Positions 1 through 6,895 are shown, counted from the stretch's first letter. The stretch is DNA of 8,845 bases from Clostridiales bacterium (GCA_019416265.1 DXXQ01000086.1:1-8845), one strand, 5' to 3'. Notes: generated by a model from the sequence alone, not told the origin. Numbers and translations are program-made.

Positions 1-40
1 ATATAAGATAGTATAGTTGAAAGACGATTGGGGGGATGGG

Positions 41-1414
41 ATGAGAAGATTTTGGAAAAAAGAAGCTGCAATGGCGGGTATCGTTGTTTGTATCCTGACC
101 GTAATGGTTTCTGCCTGTGGAATAAAAGAAAAGCAGAAAAAACCGGTTACCTTGACGATATGGCATGTTTACGGAGGTCAGACAGATTCGCCGTTGAATG
201 ATATGATCGACGAATTTAATCGTACAGTGGGCGGGGAAAAAGGAATAAAATTACAGGTGACGGTGGTTTCCAATACAAACAATATTCACGATGCTGTTTT
301 GAGGGCCGCCAATGATGAGCCGGGGGCATCGGAGCTGCCGGATATGTTTATTTCCTATCCGAAGACCATATTGGCTATGCCGGATCCTGATATTCTGGTA
401 GATTACAGAGATTATTTTTCGGAAGAAGAATTATCTGCCTATATTCCGTCGTTTTTGGAGGAAGGAACTATTGAGGGAAGACTGGTTTCCTTTCCTCTTG
501 CGAAATCAACGGAAATTATGTTTATTGACAAAACTTTGTTTGACCGATTTTCTGATGGGACAGGTGCAGAGATGGAACAGCTGAACACATGGGAAGGATT
601 GTTTGAGCTTGCCACAGAGTATAATAAGTGGACAGATGAGCAGACACCGGAAATAGAAGGAGACGGGAAAACATTCTTTGTCCATGATTATCACTTTAAT
701 TATTTCCAGGTTGGTACAGAATCCATGGGAGAAGCCTTTTTTGAAAATGAGGAGCTTGCCTTTGGAGAGAAATTTGAAGAAGCATGGGAACCGTATGCGA
801 AGGCTGCGATACAGGGTGGCGTATGGCTGAACGAAGGCTACGCAACAGAACCGCTTAGAACGGGAAATGCAGTGGTAAGCGTTGCCTCCTCTGCAAGTGT
901 CCTTTATTATGAAGACATTGTAACATATGAAGATAATCGTTCCGAGAAGATTGAGGTGATCGCCAAACCGGTTCCTCACTTTAAAAATGGAAATAAGATG
1001 GTGATGCAGAGAGGGGCTGGATTTTGTACAGTCAAATCCACGCCGCAGAAGGAACAGGCGGCAGCAGTCTTTTTAAAATGGCTGACGGAATCTGAGAACA
1101 ATGTCCGCTTTGTAACACAGGTCGGCTATATGCCGGTGATGGAAGAGGCATTTGAGATTCTTCCAAAAGCCTTGGAGGAACTGGAGGATCCCAAATATAA
1201 AAGCCTGTATGAAGCTTTTATAGAAACCCAGAATTCTTATGAGTTTTATACGCCGCCGCAGCTTGATACCTATTTGGAATTAGAAACATCCTTTGAAGAG
1301 AATGTAAGAAGTGTTCTCCGCCAGAAAAATAAAGAATGGCAGACAGGAGAAAACGAAGAGGACATCCTGATGGATGAAGCATTGGATTATCTGAAAAGAG
1401 CTATGGAAAAATAG
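41..1414 (+). CDS. ABC-type extracellular solute-binding lipoprotein (family 1, sugar-type)
   Basis: A membrane-anchored binding protein that would capture a solute, probably a sugar or oligosaccharide, outside the cell. The 457-residue product starts with MRRFWKK, a hydrophobic stretch and a lipobox VSAC with the lipidated Cys at residue 26. The mature protein opens with LTIWHVYGG and an EFN segment, the typical first strand and helix of family 1 binding proteins, and its length fits that family. The ATG at 41 is chosen over an in-frame TTG at 17: a G-rich Shine-Dalgarno-like stretch lies just upstream of 41, nothing similar precedes 17, and 41 puts the Lys/Arg-rich n-region at the terminus. 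The sensor gene follows 16 nt after the stop, so the two are probably cotranscribed. No permease or ATPase follows, so it may serve signalling rather than uptake. The family is well supported; the substrate cannot be read. Confidence 0.88.
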   Translation: MRRFWKKEAAMAGIVVCILTVMVSACGIKEKQKKPVTLTIWHVYGGQTDSPLNDMIDEFNRTVGGEKGIKLQVTVVSNTNNIHDAVLRAANDEPGASELPDMFISYPKTILAMPDPDILVDYRDYFSEEELSAYIPSFLEEGTIEGRLVSFPLAKSTEIMFIDKTLFDRFSDGTGAEMEQLNTWEGLFELATEYNKWTDEQTPEIEGDGKTFFVHDYHFNYFQVGTESMGEAFFENEELAFGEKFEEAWEPYAKAAIQGGVWLNEGYATEPLRTGNAVVSVASSASVLYYEDIVTYEDNRSEKIEVIAKPVPHFKNGNKMVMQRGAGFCTVKSTPQKEQAAAVFLKWLTESENNVRFVTQVGYMPVMEEAFEILPKALEELEDPKYKSLYEAFIETQNSYEFYTPPQLDTYLELETSFEENVRSVLRQKNKEWQTGENEEDILMDEALDYLKRAMEK

Positions 1415-1430
1415 GCAGAGGACAAAGTGG

Positions 1431-3020
1431 ATGAAGCGTACAATAAGAGAAGCAAAAAGGCTCATTAAGCTTTTCTCTGAGAGAAAGATATCTTTGCAGT
1501 GGAAAATGATGCTCTATTTAATTTCTTTGATTCTGTCCGGACTTGGGGTAGCGGTCATTCTCCTGATCGCAATCGGCGGATTGGGAGGAACGGAAGAAAA
1601 AATTACCAGATTATTGGAGCAGCAATTATACCAGTCCTCGGAAGAAGCGGAAGAAGAGCTTGAAGAGTATACCGGCTATGCGCTCCAGATGTCGAAAAGG
1701 CTGGGAAAGGAAATAGACGATTATCTGGAAAGAGAGAAATTATCTCTTTCAGATCTGAATAACCAGTCAGAGCCTTTACTGGAAGTGCAGGATATTTTAT
1801 ATACAGAGATCAATACAACGATCCGCATGGGGCGAAGCAGTGGAGTCTTTGCGGCAGTGGATGCCACTGTAAATACAGAAATACCAAATGCAGATCATTC
1901 CCGCAGCGGTGTGTATCTCCGGCTGATCAATGTGAGCAGCAATGTGGTTTTGAATCCGGAAACCATTCTGTTTCGAGGCAGCCCCGAAATAGCGAGAGCG
2001 TATGGATTAGAACTTCATAATCGATGGGATATGGAATTTAACACAGAAGTTTTACCCGGATGGGATAACTACAGCAAAAAAGAGACAATTTCAAAGGGAG
2101 ATTATTTTTGGTCTTACCGGATGAGGCTGCCTGACACATGGGAAGATGTCATGATCCTTGCAGTGCCGATCCTGGGGAGAAACGAAGAATTCTACGGTGT
2201 CTGTGGAGTGGAGCTGAATCACGTACATTTTAAATTGGAATACCCTTCCAAAGAAAGCACTTACGGGGCGGTGATTTCTCTGATCGCTCCTATGGAAGAG
2301 AATTATTTAAGTGTGAGTAAAGGAATGGTTGGAAATACGGAAGGAACCTGGCTGGATGAAACAGAGAAGCTTCTTGTTGAAGAAAGAAAAGGGTACTGTG
2401 TTTACCATGGGCAAAAGGAAGATTACTATGGAATCAGTAAACCTGTAGAATTTCAGATGCAGGGAAGCGATAACTGGGTGACAACAGTTCTGATACCTGA
2501 GGAAGAATGTGACCGGCGTATCTTGAGAAACCGTTTCTATATCATGATAGGGGTTGGTTCTTTTATCCTGTTGATGTATCTGTTTGCCATGTATTTGTCG
2601 AGACGTTTTGTCCGCCCCATATTAAAAAGCTTCCAGGAGGTACAGGAAGGGATAGAATTGGAAAACTGGCACTCAAATATTAAAGAACTGGAAGACCTAT
2701 ATCGATATATCAGCGAAAAAGATAAAGCCATTTCTGTGAATGACCTTCCGCCGCAGATCGAAGAGCTATTAAAGCAATTTGCAGAAAATATAAAAGAATT
2801 AACAAGAGCCGAGTATAATGTCTTTCATTATTATATGGATGGATATGAACTTGCACAGATTCCGGAAATTGCCTGTGTCAGCATGAGTACCATAAAGAAG
2901 CACAATGGAAATATTTACCGCAAATTGGGAATCTCATCGAACGATGAATTGATGATGTATATCGATCTTTTCCGCAGATGCGGCTGTCTGGAACGACTGG
3001 AACGGAAAGATGACAAATAA
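1431..3020 (+). CDS. Membrane-spanning sensor-regulator with Cache-like extracellular region and C-terminal LuxR-type HTH
   Basis: This 529-residue protein appears to sense outside the cell and bind DNA inside. In order: a basic cytoplasmic N-terminus; membrane helix 1 (about residues 27-50); an acidic, probably coiled-coil segment (54-105); an extracytoplasmic region to about 366 whose part near 225-270 (WSYRMRLPD, ILAVPIL, GVCGVEL) resembles a Cache domain; membrane helix 2 (369-389); a short HAMP-like linker with RRFVRPI; and a LuxR/GerE helix-turn-helix (457-515). The HTH shows LTRAEYNVF, the recognition helix SMSTIKKH and the signature NIYRKLGISS. No kinase or receiver domain is present, so it is a one-component regulator. 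AGAGG lies 9 nt before the ATG. It follows the solute-binding lipoprotein gene, which may supply its ligand or be its target. Domain order is seen directly; the Cache assignment and ligand coupling are inference. Confidence 0.85.
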   Translation: MKRTIREAKRLIKLFSERKISLQWKMMLYLISLILSGLGVAVILLIAIGGLGGTEEKITRLLEQQLYQSSEEAEEELEEYTGYALQMSKRLGKEIDDYLEREKLSLSDLNNQSEPLLEVQDILYTEINTTIRMGRSSGVFAAVDATVNTEIPNADHSRSGVYLRLINVSSNVVLNPETILFRGSPEIARAYGLELHNRWDMEFNTEVLPGWDNYSKKETISKGDYFWSYRMRLPDTWEDVMILAVPILGRNEEFYGVCGVELNHVHFKLEYPSKESTYGAVISLIAPMEENYLSVSKGMVGNTEGTWLDETEKLLVEERKGYCVYHGQKEDYYGISKPVEFQMQGSDNWVTTVLIPEEECDRRILRNRFYIMIGVGSFILLMYLFAMYLSRRFVRPILKSFQEVQEGIELENWHSNIKELEDLYRYISEKDKAISVNDLPPQIEELLKQFAENIKELTRAEYNVFHYYMDGYELAQIPEIACVSMSTIKKHNGNIYRKLGISSNDELMMYIDLFRRCGCLERLERKDDK

Positions 3021-3034
3021 ATAGGAAATTAGGA

Positions 3035-3072
3035 AAAAAGCACAAAAGATCCAGGTATCTTTTGTGCTTTTT
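3035..3072 (+). terminator. Intrinsic terminator after the sensor gene, probably bidirectional
   Basis: A perfect 16-bp stem pairs 3035-3050 with 3057-3072 around the six-base loop CCAGGT. The arm begins AAAAAGCAC and ends GTGCTTTTT, so the T-run lies within the stem and an A-run precedes it, which would allow termination in either direction. It starts 14 nt after the sensor stop codon. Confidence 0.88.
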
Positions 3073-3081
3073 GCATGGTAT

Positions 3082-3125
3082 ACCAGGTCTACTTTTTGCT
3101 TTTCCCGGGAAAAAGTAGACCTGGT
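3082..3125. repeat. Long inverted repeat (16-bp perfect arms) in the intergenic region
   Basis: Arm 3082-3097 (ACCAGGTCTACTTTTT) is the exact reverse complement of 3110-3125, with a 12-nt spacer containing CCCGGG. After a small asymmetric bulge, ATGG at 3075-3078 can also pair with CCAT at 3127-3130. Within the structure, 3100-3113 (TTTTCCCGGGAAAA) is a 14-bp palindrome of its own, giving an alternative short hairpin. No T-run follows, so it is not an ordinary terminator. It could be a repetitive extragenic element, a protein-binding site or an mRNA structure; its role is unknown. Confidence 0.75.
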
Positions 3126-3134
3126 TCCATAGAA

Positions 3135-3206
3135 CGGGAGTTTTTCATATGGTACTGTAAGGGTACAAGACATAAAGAGACGAAAGGAGGTTAGCGGGAG
3201 TTTTTC
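3135..3206. repeat. Pair of 12-bp direct repeats, CGGGAGTTTTTC
   Basis: The 12-mer CGGGAGTTTTTC occurs at 3135-3146 and again at 3195-3206, an offset of exactly 60 nt. Between them, at 3183-3190, is a strong Shine-Dalgarno-like AAAGGAGG with no usable start codon at the right distance. The copies may be binding sites or traces of a decayed duplication. I found no convincing promoter for the downstream unit in this region. Confidence 0.45.
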
Positions 3207-3270
3207 GGAGAGGTCATTGAACAGACAGGTTTAAAAGAAAAAATATCATCAGGAAAGTGAGGAATTGCAA

Positions 3271-3954
3271 ATGAAGAAATACGACATTTTAGGAGAAAAT
3301 TTACCTGTTGTGGTATGCGAATTAGCAGCAGGGGAATCCATGATCACAGAAAGCGGAAGCATGAGCTGGATGAGTCCGAATATGAAAATGGAGACAGTTT
3401 CCGGAGGCGGTGTCAAGAAAATATTTGGCAGGCTTGTATCCGGAGATTCCATGTTTCAAAACAGATTTACGGCAGAAGGGATGGATGGCATGGTTGCATT
3501 TGCATCCAGCTTTCCGGGAGAGATCAAAGCGCTGGATATCCGGCCCGGGAAATCCATGATTGTGCAAAAGAGCGCATTTCTGGCTTCTGAAGAAGGTGTG
3601 GAACTATCTATGTATTTTCAGAAAAAACTGGGAAAGGGAATGTTTGGCGGAGAAGGCTTCATTATGCAGAAGTTAAGCGGAAACGGAACTGCATTTATTG
3701 AGATTGACGGCAGTGCGATGGAATATGATCTGGACGTTGGAGAGAAGCTTCTTGTCAGCACAGGTTATCTTGCGGCAATGGAAGAAAGCTGTACGATGGA
3801 TGTGGAAGCCGTAAAAGGGGCAAAAAATATGCTGCTTGGAGGAGAAGGCGTTTTTAATACGGTTGTCAGGGGACCGGGAAAGGTTATTTTACAGACGATG
3901 CCAATAAGTAAAGTTGCAGTGCTGCTGGTGCCTTTTTTTCCGGATAAAAAATAA
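3271..3954 (+). CDS. AIM24 / TIGR00266 family protein
   Basis: A 227-residue soluble protein of the AIM24 (TIGR00266, formerly DUF124) family, named after a yeast mitochondrial protein. Its biochemical role in bacteria is not established. The sequence is a glycine-rich run of short beta strands: ESMITESGSMSWM near the start, FFGGEGFIMQ-like GMFGGEGFIMQKLSG in the middle, and LLGGEGVFNTVVRGPGKVILQTMP near the end. Such spaced GGEG and GPG signatures are typical of the family, and the length is usual for it. There is no signal peptide or membrane helix, so it should be cytoplasmic. The start is the ATG with GAGG 8 nt upstream; an in-frame TTG two codons earlier overlaps that spacer and is less likely. 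It leads a unit with two exported proteins, which is the main hint to its context. Confidence 0.85.
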   Translation: MKKYDILGENLPVVVCELAAGESMITESGSMSWMSPNMKMETVSGGGVKKIFGRLVSGDSMFQNRFTAEGMDGMVAFASSFPGEIKALDIRPGKSMIVQKSAFLASEEGVELSMYFQKKLGKGMFGGEGFIMQKLSGNGTAFIEIDGSAMEYDLDVGEKLLVSTGYLAAMEESCTMDVEAVKGAKNMLLGGEGVFNTVVRGPGKVILQTMPISKVAVLLVPFFPDKK

Positions 3955-3975
3955 AGATACAGAAAGGGAAAAATT

Positions 3976-4716
3976 ATGAAGAGAAAAAGTAGTATTATAG
4001 TTGCGATTTCCCTTTGCCTGGTGAGCCTGTTACTTACAGCAGGATGCGGAGGGAGCTCAGAAAAAAGCCCATACGAAGGGAAATGGGTAGCTGTTTCGGC
4101 ACAAATGATGGGAATGTCCGTAGGAGTGGAAGAAAGCTTGGGAGGCGCATTTGAATTTGAGGCAAAAGGCGGCGGAAAAGCAAACGTTCTCATTGGAGAG
4201 GAAACAGGGAGCGGAAAATGGTCAGTGGAAGATGATGAATTTACATTAACCATTGAAGGAGAAGACATGGTCGGAGTTCTTGGAGAAAATACAATTTCTT
4301 TTGACAATATGCTGGGGATGGGCGCAAAAATCATTTTTGCAAAAGAAGGAACAGATGCCATGAATCCGGAATTGTATCTGACAGATGAAGAGCGTGCGGT
4401 AGTGGGCGAGTGGATGTCTGAGAGTGTGGAAGAACTTCTGGGAGACGGTCCCCAGACCTCTATGGAAGGTGTCGCTGATATTCATGATGCATTGCGGCTT
4501 GATTTTAAAAATGACCGAAGTGTGAAAGTTTCCTACAAAGGGCAGGAAACAGGTACCTTTCCATGGTCTGTAGCCTTGGGTTACTGTATGATCGATACGG
4601 AAAAGCCGTCTCTTACAGTGACGATCAATGAGGACGGGACTTTGGATGTGGACTATAGTGACGAGGAGGACTATTATACCTTCCATTGCATAAAAAACAG
4701 CACAGAATCAAAGTAG
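3976..4716 (+). CDS. Lipoprotein with two tandem copies of a beta-rich domain
   Basis: A 246-residue lipoprotein: basic start MKRKSS, hydrophobic core, lipobox LTAGC with Cys24, then a GGSSEKS linker to the surface domains. The mature part appears to be an internal duplication. Copy 1 (about 33-121) opens with YEGKW and has FEFEAKGGGKANV followed by GEETGSGKWSV. Copy 2 (about 142-238) opens with VVGEW and has LRLDFKNDRSVKV followed by GQETGTFPWSV. Each is rich in alternating hydrophobic residues and ends in strands such as FTLTIEGE or LTVTINEDG, consistent with small lipocalin-like beta barrels. I do not recognise a named function. AAAGGG lies 7 nt before the ATG, and the preceding AIM24 gene ends 21 nt upstream, suggesting cotranscription. 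Small-ligand binding or envelope-stress function would be a guess. Confidence 0.8.
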   Translation: MKRKSSIIVAISLCLVSLLLTAGCGGSSEKSPYEGKWVAVSAQMMGMSVGVEESLGGAFEFEAKGGGKANVLIGEETGSGKWSVEDDEFTLTIEGEDMVGVLGENTISFDNMLGMGAKIIFAKEGTDAMNPELYLTDEERAVVGEWMSESVEELLGDGPQTSMEGVADIHDALRLDFKNDRSVKVSYKGQETGTFPWSVALGYCMIDTEKPSLTVTINEDGTLDVDYSDEEDYYTFHCIKNSTESK

Positions 4717-4757
4717 GGATATAAAGAAATACGGAATCTGAGAGGAGGAAAGATTCG

Positions 4758-6227
4758 ATGAAGAAGAAAAAATGGTATATGGTATCTATGATGGCGTGTA
4801 TGCTGTTGATGCTTCCTTTTGGCCAGAAACAGGCGGCAGCAGAAACGAAAGAAGTGTCTGCAGAAGAGAAATTTCAAAACCGTAAACAGGTAGATCTGGG
4901 ACTTTTTCAAGTGTATTATCCGGAAGCCTGGAAGTATGATGAAGAAAATATTTATAAGGAAGAGAATTATGCGAACGTGCTGTTTTTTGACGGAGAAACA
5001 CGGGACGATTCTATGTACGAAGTAATTATTTCTGCGGAAAGTGAAACGGCCTATAGTTATCGGAGAAGTCTGGATGCATATGGGGTGGAATTAAAAGCTT
5101 ATGCAGATGGAACTATGGAAAAATCAGTCATAGGAAATGCAGAGTATACGCTGATTCCAAAGAATGATTCAGGAAGCTATTTTTATCTGTACCGGCATGA
5201 ACCATCCGGCATATCCTATACGGTTCACATCAATGACGGACAGGAAGATGACAAAGTGAAAGAATTACTGGAGGGAGTTGTTCTGGAATTAAATGACGAA
5301 GGAAAAAAGGATGCGCCGTGGCCATGGGAAGGCGAGGCATTCCAGCCGGTATTGAAGGAGCAAATGGCAGGTACGTATACGATTAATCCGGAATATATTC
5401 CTTTTGAAGTCCCTCAGGGAATTATGAAGATTATGGATCATAAATTTTACAAACAGGGAAATCAGGTATTTCATTTGATAGAAGATAAACTGGATACCTA
5501 TGAATACACGGAAACCGGACTTAAATTTGTTTCAACCATGGATTTGGAAGACGACTATGAATACATATCAGCAGACGAAACGGGAATGTTCTACCTTTCC
5601 CAGGGGATTTTTGAAGTGATTGGAGTGAAAGAGGGAAAACAGGCGCTCCAGACAACGATCAAAGGCAATCTGGCCATGCATCCTTCCGGTGAATGGGGAA
5701 TCAGCTTCTGGGTGAACAGTGATACTCAGAAAATAACAAATCAAGATGGAAATCTGACATCCGTTCCATGGATTTTAACAGGTTTAAATGATGACGCTGC
5801 ACGACAGGGACCGTTTTCCATGTTGGATGATGTGGAAATATCCAGTCAGCATATTCTGGTAGCAGGAAAGATTGCATCAGAAGACAGTAATACGAAGATC
5901 ATTGTATATGATTATGACGGGAATCAGCTTCTGGAATTAGGAGGAACAGAAATCAGCGATCCGGATAATTTGGGTTATATTACCGGAATGGCAGAAACGG
6001 AAAATGGATTTGTAGCGATAGACGGAAATATGAGATGTATACAGCTTTGGAACAAAGAAGGAGTACACGTTGGTGCCATCGGGGCAAAGGATATATTTGG
6101 CACCGATTATCCGTGGCTGGAGGATATGCAGCTTTTGGATGACGGGTCTATATTAATTCTGGCAACACAGGAAAGGGTAGATGAATCAGCCAATGAGCTT
6201 ATGTTTTTCAGACTGACAGGCTTCTAA
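4758..6227 (+). CDS. Secreted protein with N-terminal alpha/beta domain and probable C-terminal beta-propeller
   Basis: A 489-residue exported protein. The signal peptide has a KKKK n-region, a methionine/leucine-rich core and a probable signal peptidase I site after AAA at residue 28. Residues of about 40-180 form one domain containing VDLGLFQVYYPEAWKYDEE, a pattern seen in PsbP- or LpqN-like folds. From about 215 to the end the sequence has repeated strand-turn-strand units, clearest near the C-terminus (GYITGMAETENGFVAID, then IQLWNKEGVHVGAIG, then MQLLDDGSILILATQ), as in beta-propeller blades. No enzyme motif is evident, so a binding or scaffolding role is plausible but unproven. AGGAGG lies 9 nt before the ATG. 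It is the last gene of the AIM24 unit, 41 nt after the lipoprotein, with a terminator directly downstream. Confidence 0.78.
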   Translation: MKKKKWYMVSMMACMLLMLPFGQKQAAAETKEVSAEEKFQNRKQVDLGLFQVYYPEAWKYDEENIYKEENYANVLFFDGETRDDSMYEVIISAESETAYSYRRSLDAYGVELKAYADGTMEKSVIGNAEYTLIPKNDSGSYFYLYRHEPSGISYTVHINDGQEDDKVKELLEGVVLELNDEGKKDAPWPWEGEAFQPVLKEQMAGTYTINPEYIPFEVPQGIMKIMDHKFYKQGNQVFHLIEDKLDTYEYTETGLKFVSTMDLEDDYEYISADETGMFYLSQGIFEVIGVKEGKQALQTTIKGNLAMHPSGEWGISFWVNSDTQKITNQDGNLTSVPWILTGLNDDAARQGPFSMLDDVEISSQHILVAGKIASEDSNTKIIVYDYDGNQLLELGGTEISDPDNLGYITGMAETENGFVAIDGNMRCIQLWNKEGVHVGAIGAKDIFGTDYPWLEDMQLLDDGSILILATQERVDESANELMFFRLTGF

Positions 6228-6239
6228 GATGACAGGGGG

Positions 6240-6280
6240 AAAGCCATGGTATTTATGGAAAAAATATCATGGCTTTTTTT
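6240..6280 (+). terminator. Intrinsic terminator of the AIM24-lipoprotein-propeller unit
   Basis: AAGCCATG followed by GTATTT (6241-6254) pairs with AAATATCATGGCTT downstream, one G-T wobble, around the loop ATGGAA. Seven T residues follow at 6274-6280. It begins 13 nt after the propeller-gene stop and insulates the unit from the promoter at 6314. Confidence 0.88.
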
Positions 6281-6313
6281 GCGTGGATGCAAATTAGAGG
6301 GGCTTGTTTTTTC

Positions 6314-6342
6314 TTGACAAAGAGACAGGATACTGTTAAAAT
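6314..6342 (+). promoter_or_regulatory. Sigma-A type promoter for the DUF2871 gene
   Basis: A consensus -35 TTGACA (6314-6319) is separated by exactly 17 nt from TAAAAT (6337-6342), five of six bases of the -10 consensus. Transcription should start near 6349-6350, giving a leader of about 95 nt. This is the best housekeeping promoter match in the window. Confidence 0.85.
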
Positions 6343-6360
6343 GAACTTTGTTCAAATTAA
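6336..6360. promoter_or_regulatory. Palindromic operator candidate over the -10 element and transcription start
   Basis: TGAAC-TTT-GTTCA (6342-6354) is a perfect 5-bp inverted repeat around three central bases. After a two-base mismatch on each side it continues with TTAA (6336-6339) and its mirror TTAA (6357-6360), so nine of the eleven outer positions per arm pair. A dimeric repressor bound here would block RNA polymerase. No cognate regulator is identified. Confidence 0.6.
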
Positions 6361-6399
6361 GGAATAAAGCCTGTTTCAGGAAGCCTGAACAAAGCTTTG
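6346..6399 (+). promoter_or_regulatory. Structured 5' leader with mutually exclusive hairpins
   Basis: CTTTGTTCA (6346-6354) is the exact complement of TGAACAAAG (6386-6394), giving a 9-bp long-range stem. Its 3' arm overlaps TTCAGG-AAG-CCTGAA (6375-6389), a 6-bp hairpin, and CAAAGCTTTG (6390-6399), a 10-bp palindrome. The structures compete, so the leader may switch fold. The 5' arm also contains part of the operator palindrome, so some of this complementarity may be a DNA-level feature. I recognise no known riboswitch class. Confidence 0.4.
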
Positions 6400-6445
6400 G
6401 GATCTTACCATTAAGAGACGACTTTTACAGAAAGGACAATACAGA

Positions 6446-6853
6446 ATGAAAAAATTATGGAACATTGCCTTTGGATATTTTCTGGCAGCTATGGCAGGGG
6501 GAGTTTTTTACAGGGAGTTTACCAAATATTGGGGCTATACAGGAGAAACGGCTCTTGCCTATATCCATGTGCATTTCATGGTACTGGGAACCTTCGCCTT
6601 CCTTTTGCTGGGTGTGATTGCAAAAGTTACAAATTTGACCGGTCAGAAAGGATTTCCTGTTTTTGTGAAACTGTATAATATCATTTTGCCACTTATGATG
6701 GCTGTGATGATTTGGAGAGGAGTTCTCCAGACTCTCGGAACTGAGCTTTCCAGAGGAATGGATGCAGCAATTTCCGGAATGGCGGGACTGACCCATATTG
6801 CAATGGCTGGAGTATGGATTTACTTATTTACGATTTTGAAAAAAGCAGAATAA
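6446..6853 (+). CDS. DUF2871 family four-helix membrane protein
   Basis: A 135-residue integral membrane protein that I recognise as the DUF2871 family by its MKKLWNIAFGYFLAAMAGGVFYREFTK opening segment and the YIHVHFMVLGT motif; no function is established for that family. Four hydrophobic helices can be placed at about 5-22, 39-62, 73-93 and 109-132. Histidines sit at 41 and 43 (HVH, start of helix 2) and at 117 (LTHIAM, helix 4), positions that could bind a metal or heme, which is inference only. AAAGGA lies 9 nt before the ATG. The gene is transcribed alone, between its own promoter at 6314 and the terminator at 6861, with an operator-like palindrome on the promoter, so its expression is probably conditional. 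Confidence 0.82.
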   Translation: MKKLWNIAFGYFLAAMAGGVFYREFTKYWGYTGETALAYIHVHFMVLGTFAFLLLGVIAKVTNLTGQKGFPVFVKLYNIILPLMMAVMIWRGVLQTLGTELSRGMDAAISGMAGLTHIAMAGVWIYLFTILKKAE

Positions 6854-6860
6854 AGAATAC

Positions 6861-6895
6861 AACAGAGGACAAAAGCAACGTCCTCTGTTTTTTTT
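6861..6895 (+). terminator. Intrinsic terminator of the DUF2871 gene
   Basis: AACAGAGGAC (6861-6870) pairs perfectly with GTCCTCTGTT (6880-6889) around a nine-base loop, followed by a T-run through 6895. It begins 7 nt after the stop codon. Confidence 0.9.

Noticed and set aside
17..40. TTG start eight codons upstream of the solute-binding protein start
   Set aside because: No Shine-Dalgarno site precedes it and it would place an acidic segment before the basic n-region of the signal peptide.
506..979. 157-codon open frame on the minus strand
   Set aside because: It is antisense to the binding-protein gene and its Cys/Phe-rich composition reflects the complementary strand rather than a real protein.
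3126..3270. Promoter for the AIM24 unit
   Set aside because: TATCAT at 3244-3249 with TTGAAC at 3217-3222 has a 21-nt spacer and would start transcription at the ribosome site; other pairs were weaker.
3765..4361. 198-codon open frame on the minus strand
   Set aside because: It lies opposite two well-supported genes, has low-complexity Ser/Pro/Phe-rich composition typical of antisense frames and lacks a recognisable domain.
4758..4800. Lipobox (MMAC, Cys14) in the propeller protein
   Set aside because: The hydrophobic stretch before Cys14 is too short for a lipoprotein signal, while a clear AAA signal-peptidase I site follows at residue 28.
6342..6354. LexA (SOS) box at the DUF2871 promoter
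   Set aside because: The half-sites GAAC and GTTC match, but the centre is three bases instead of the usual four, and the gene has no evident SOS role.
6346..6445. Known riboswitch in the DUF2871 leader
   Set aside because: The pairings are short and I recognise no conserved core of a known class, so it is described only as a structured leader.
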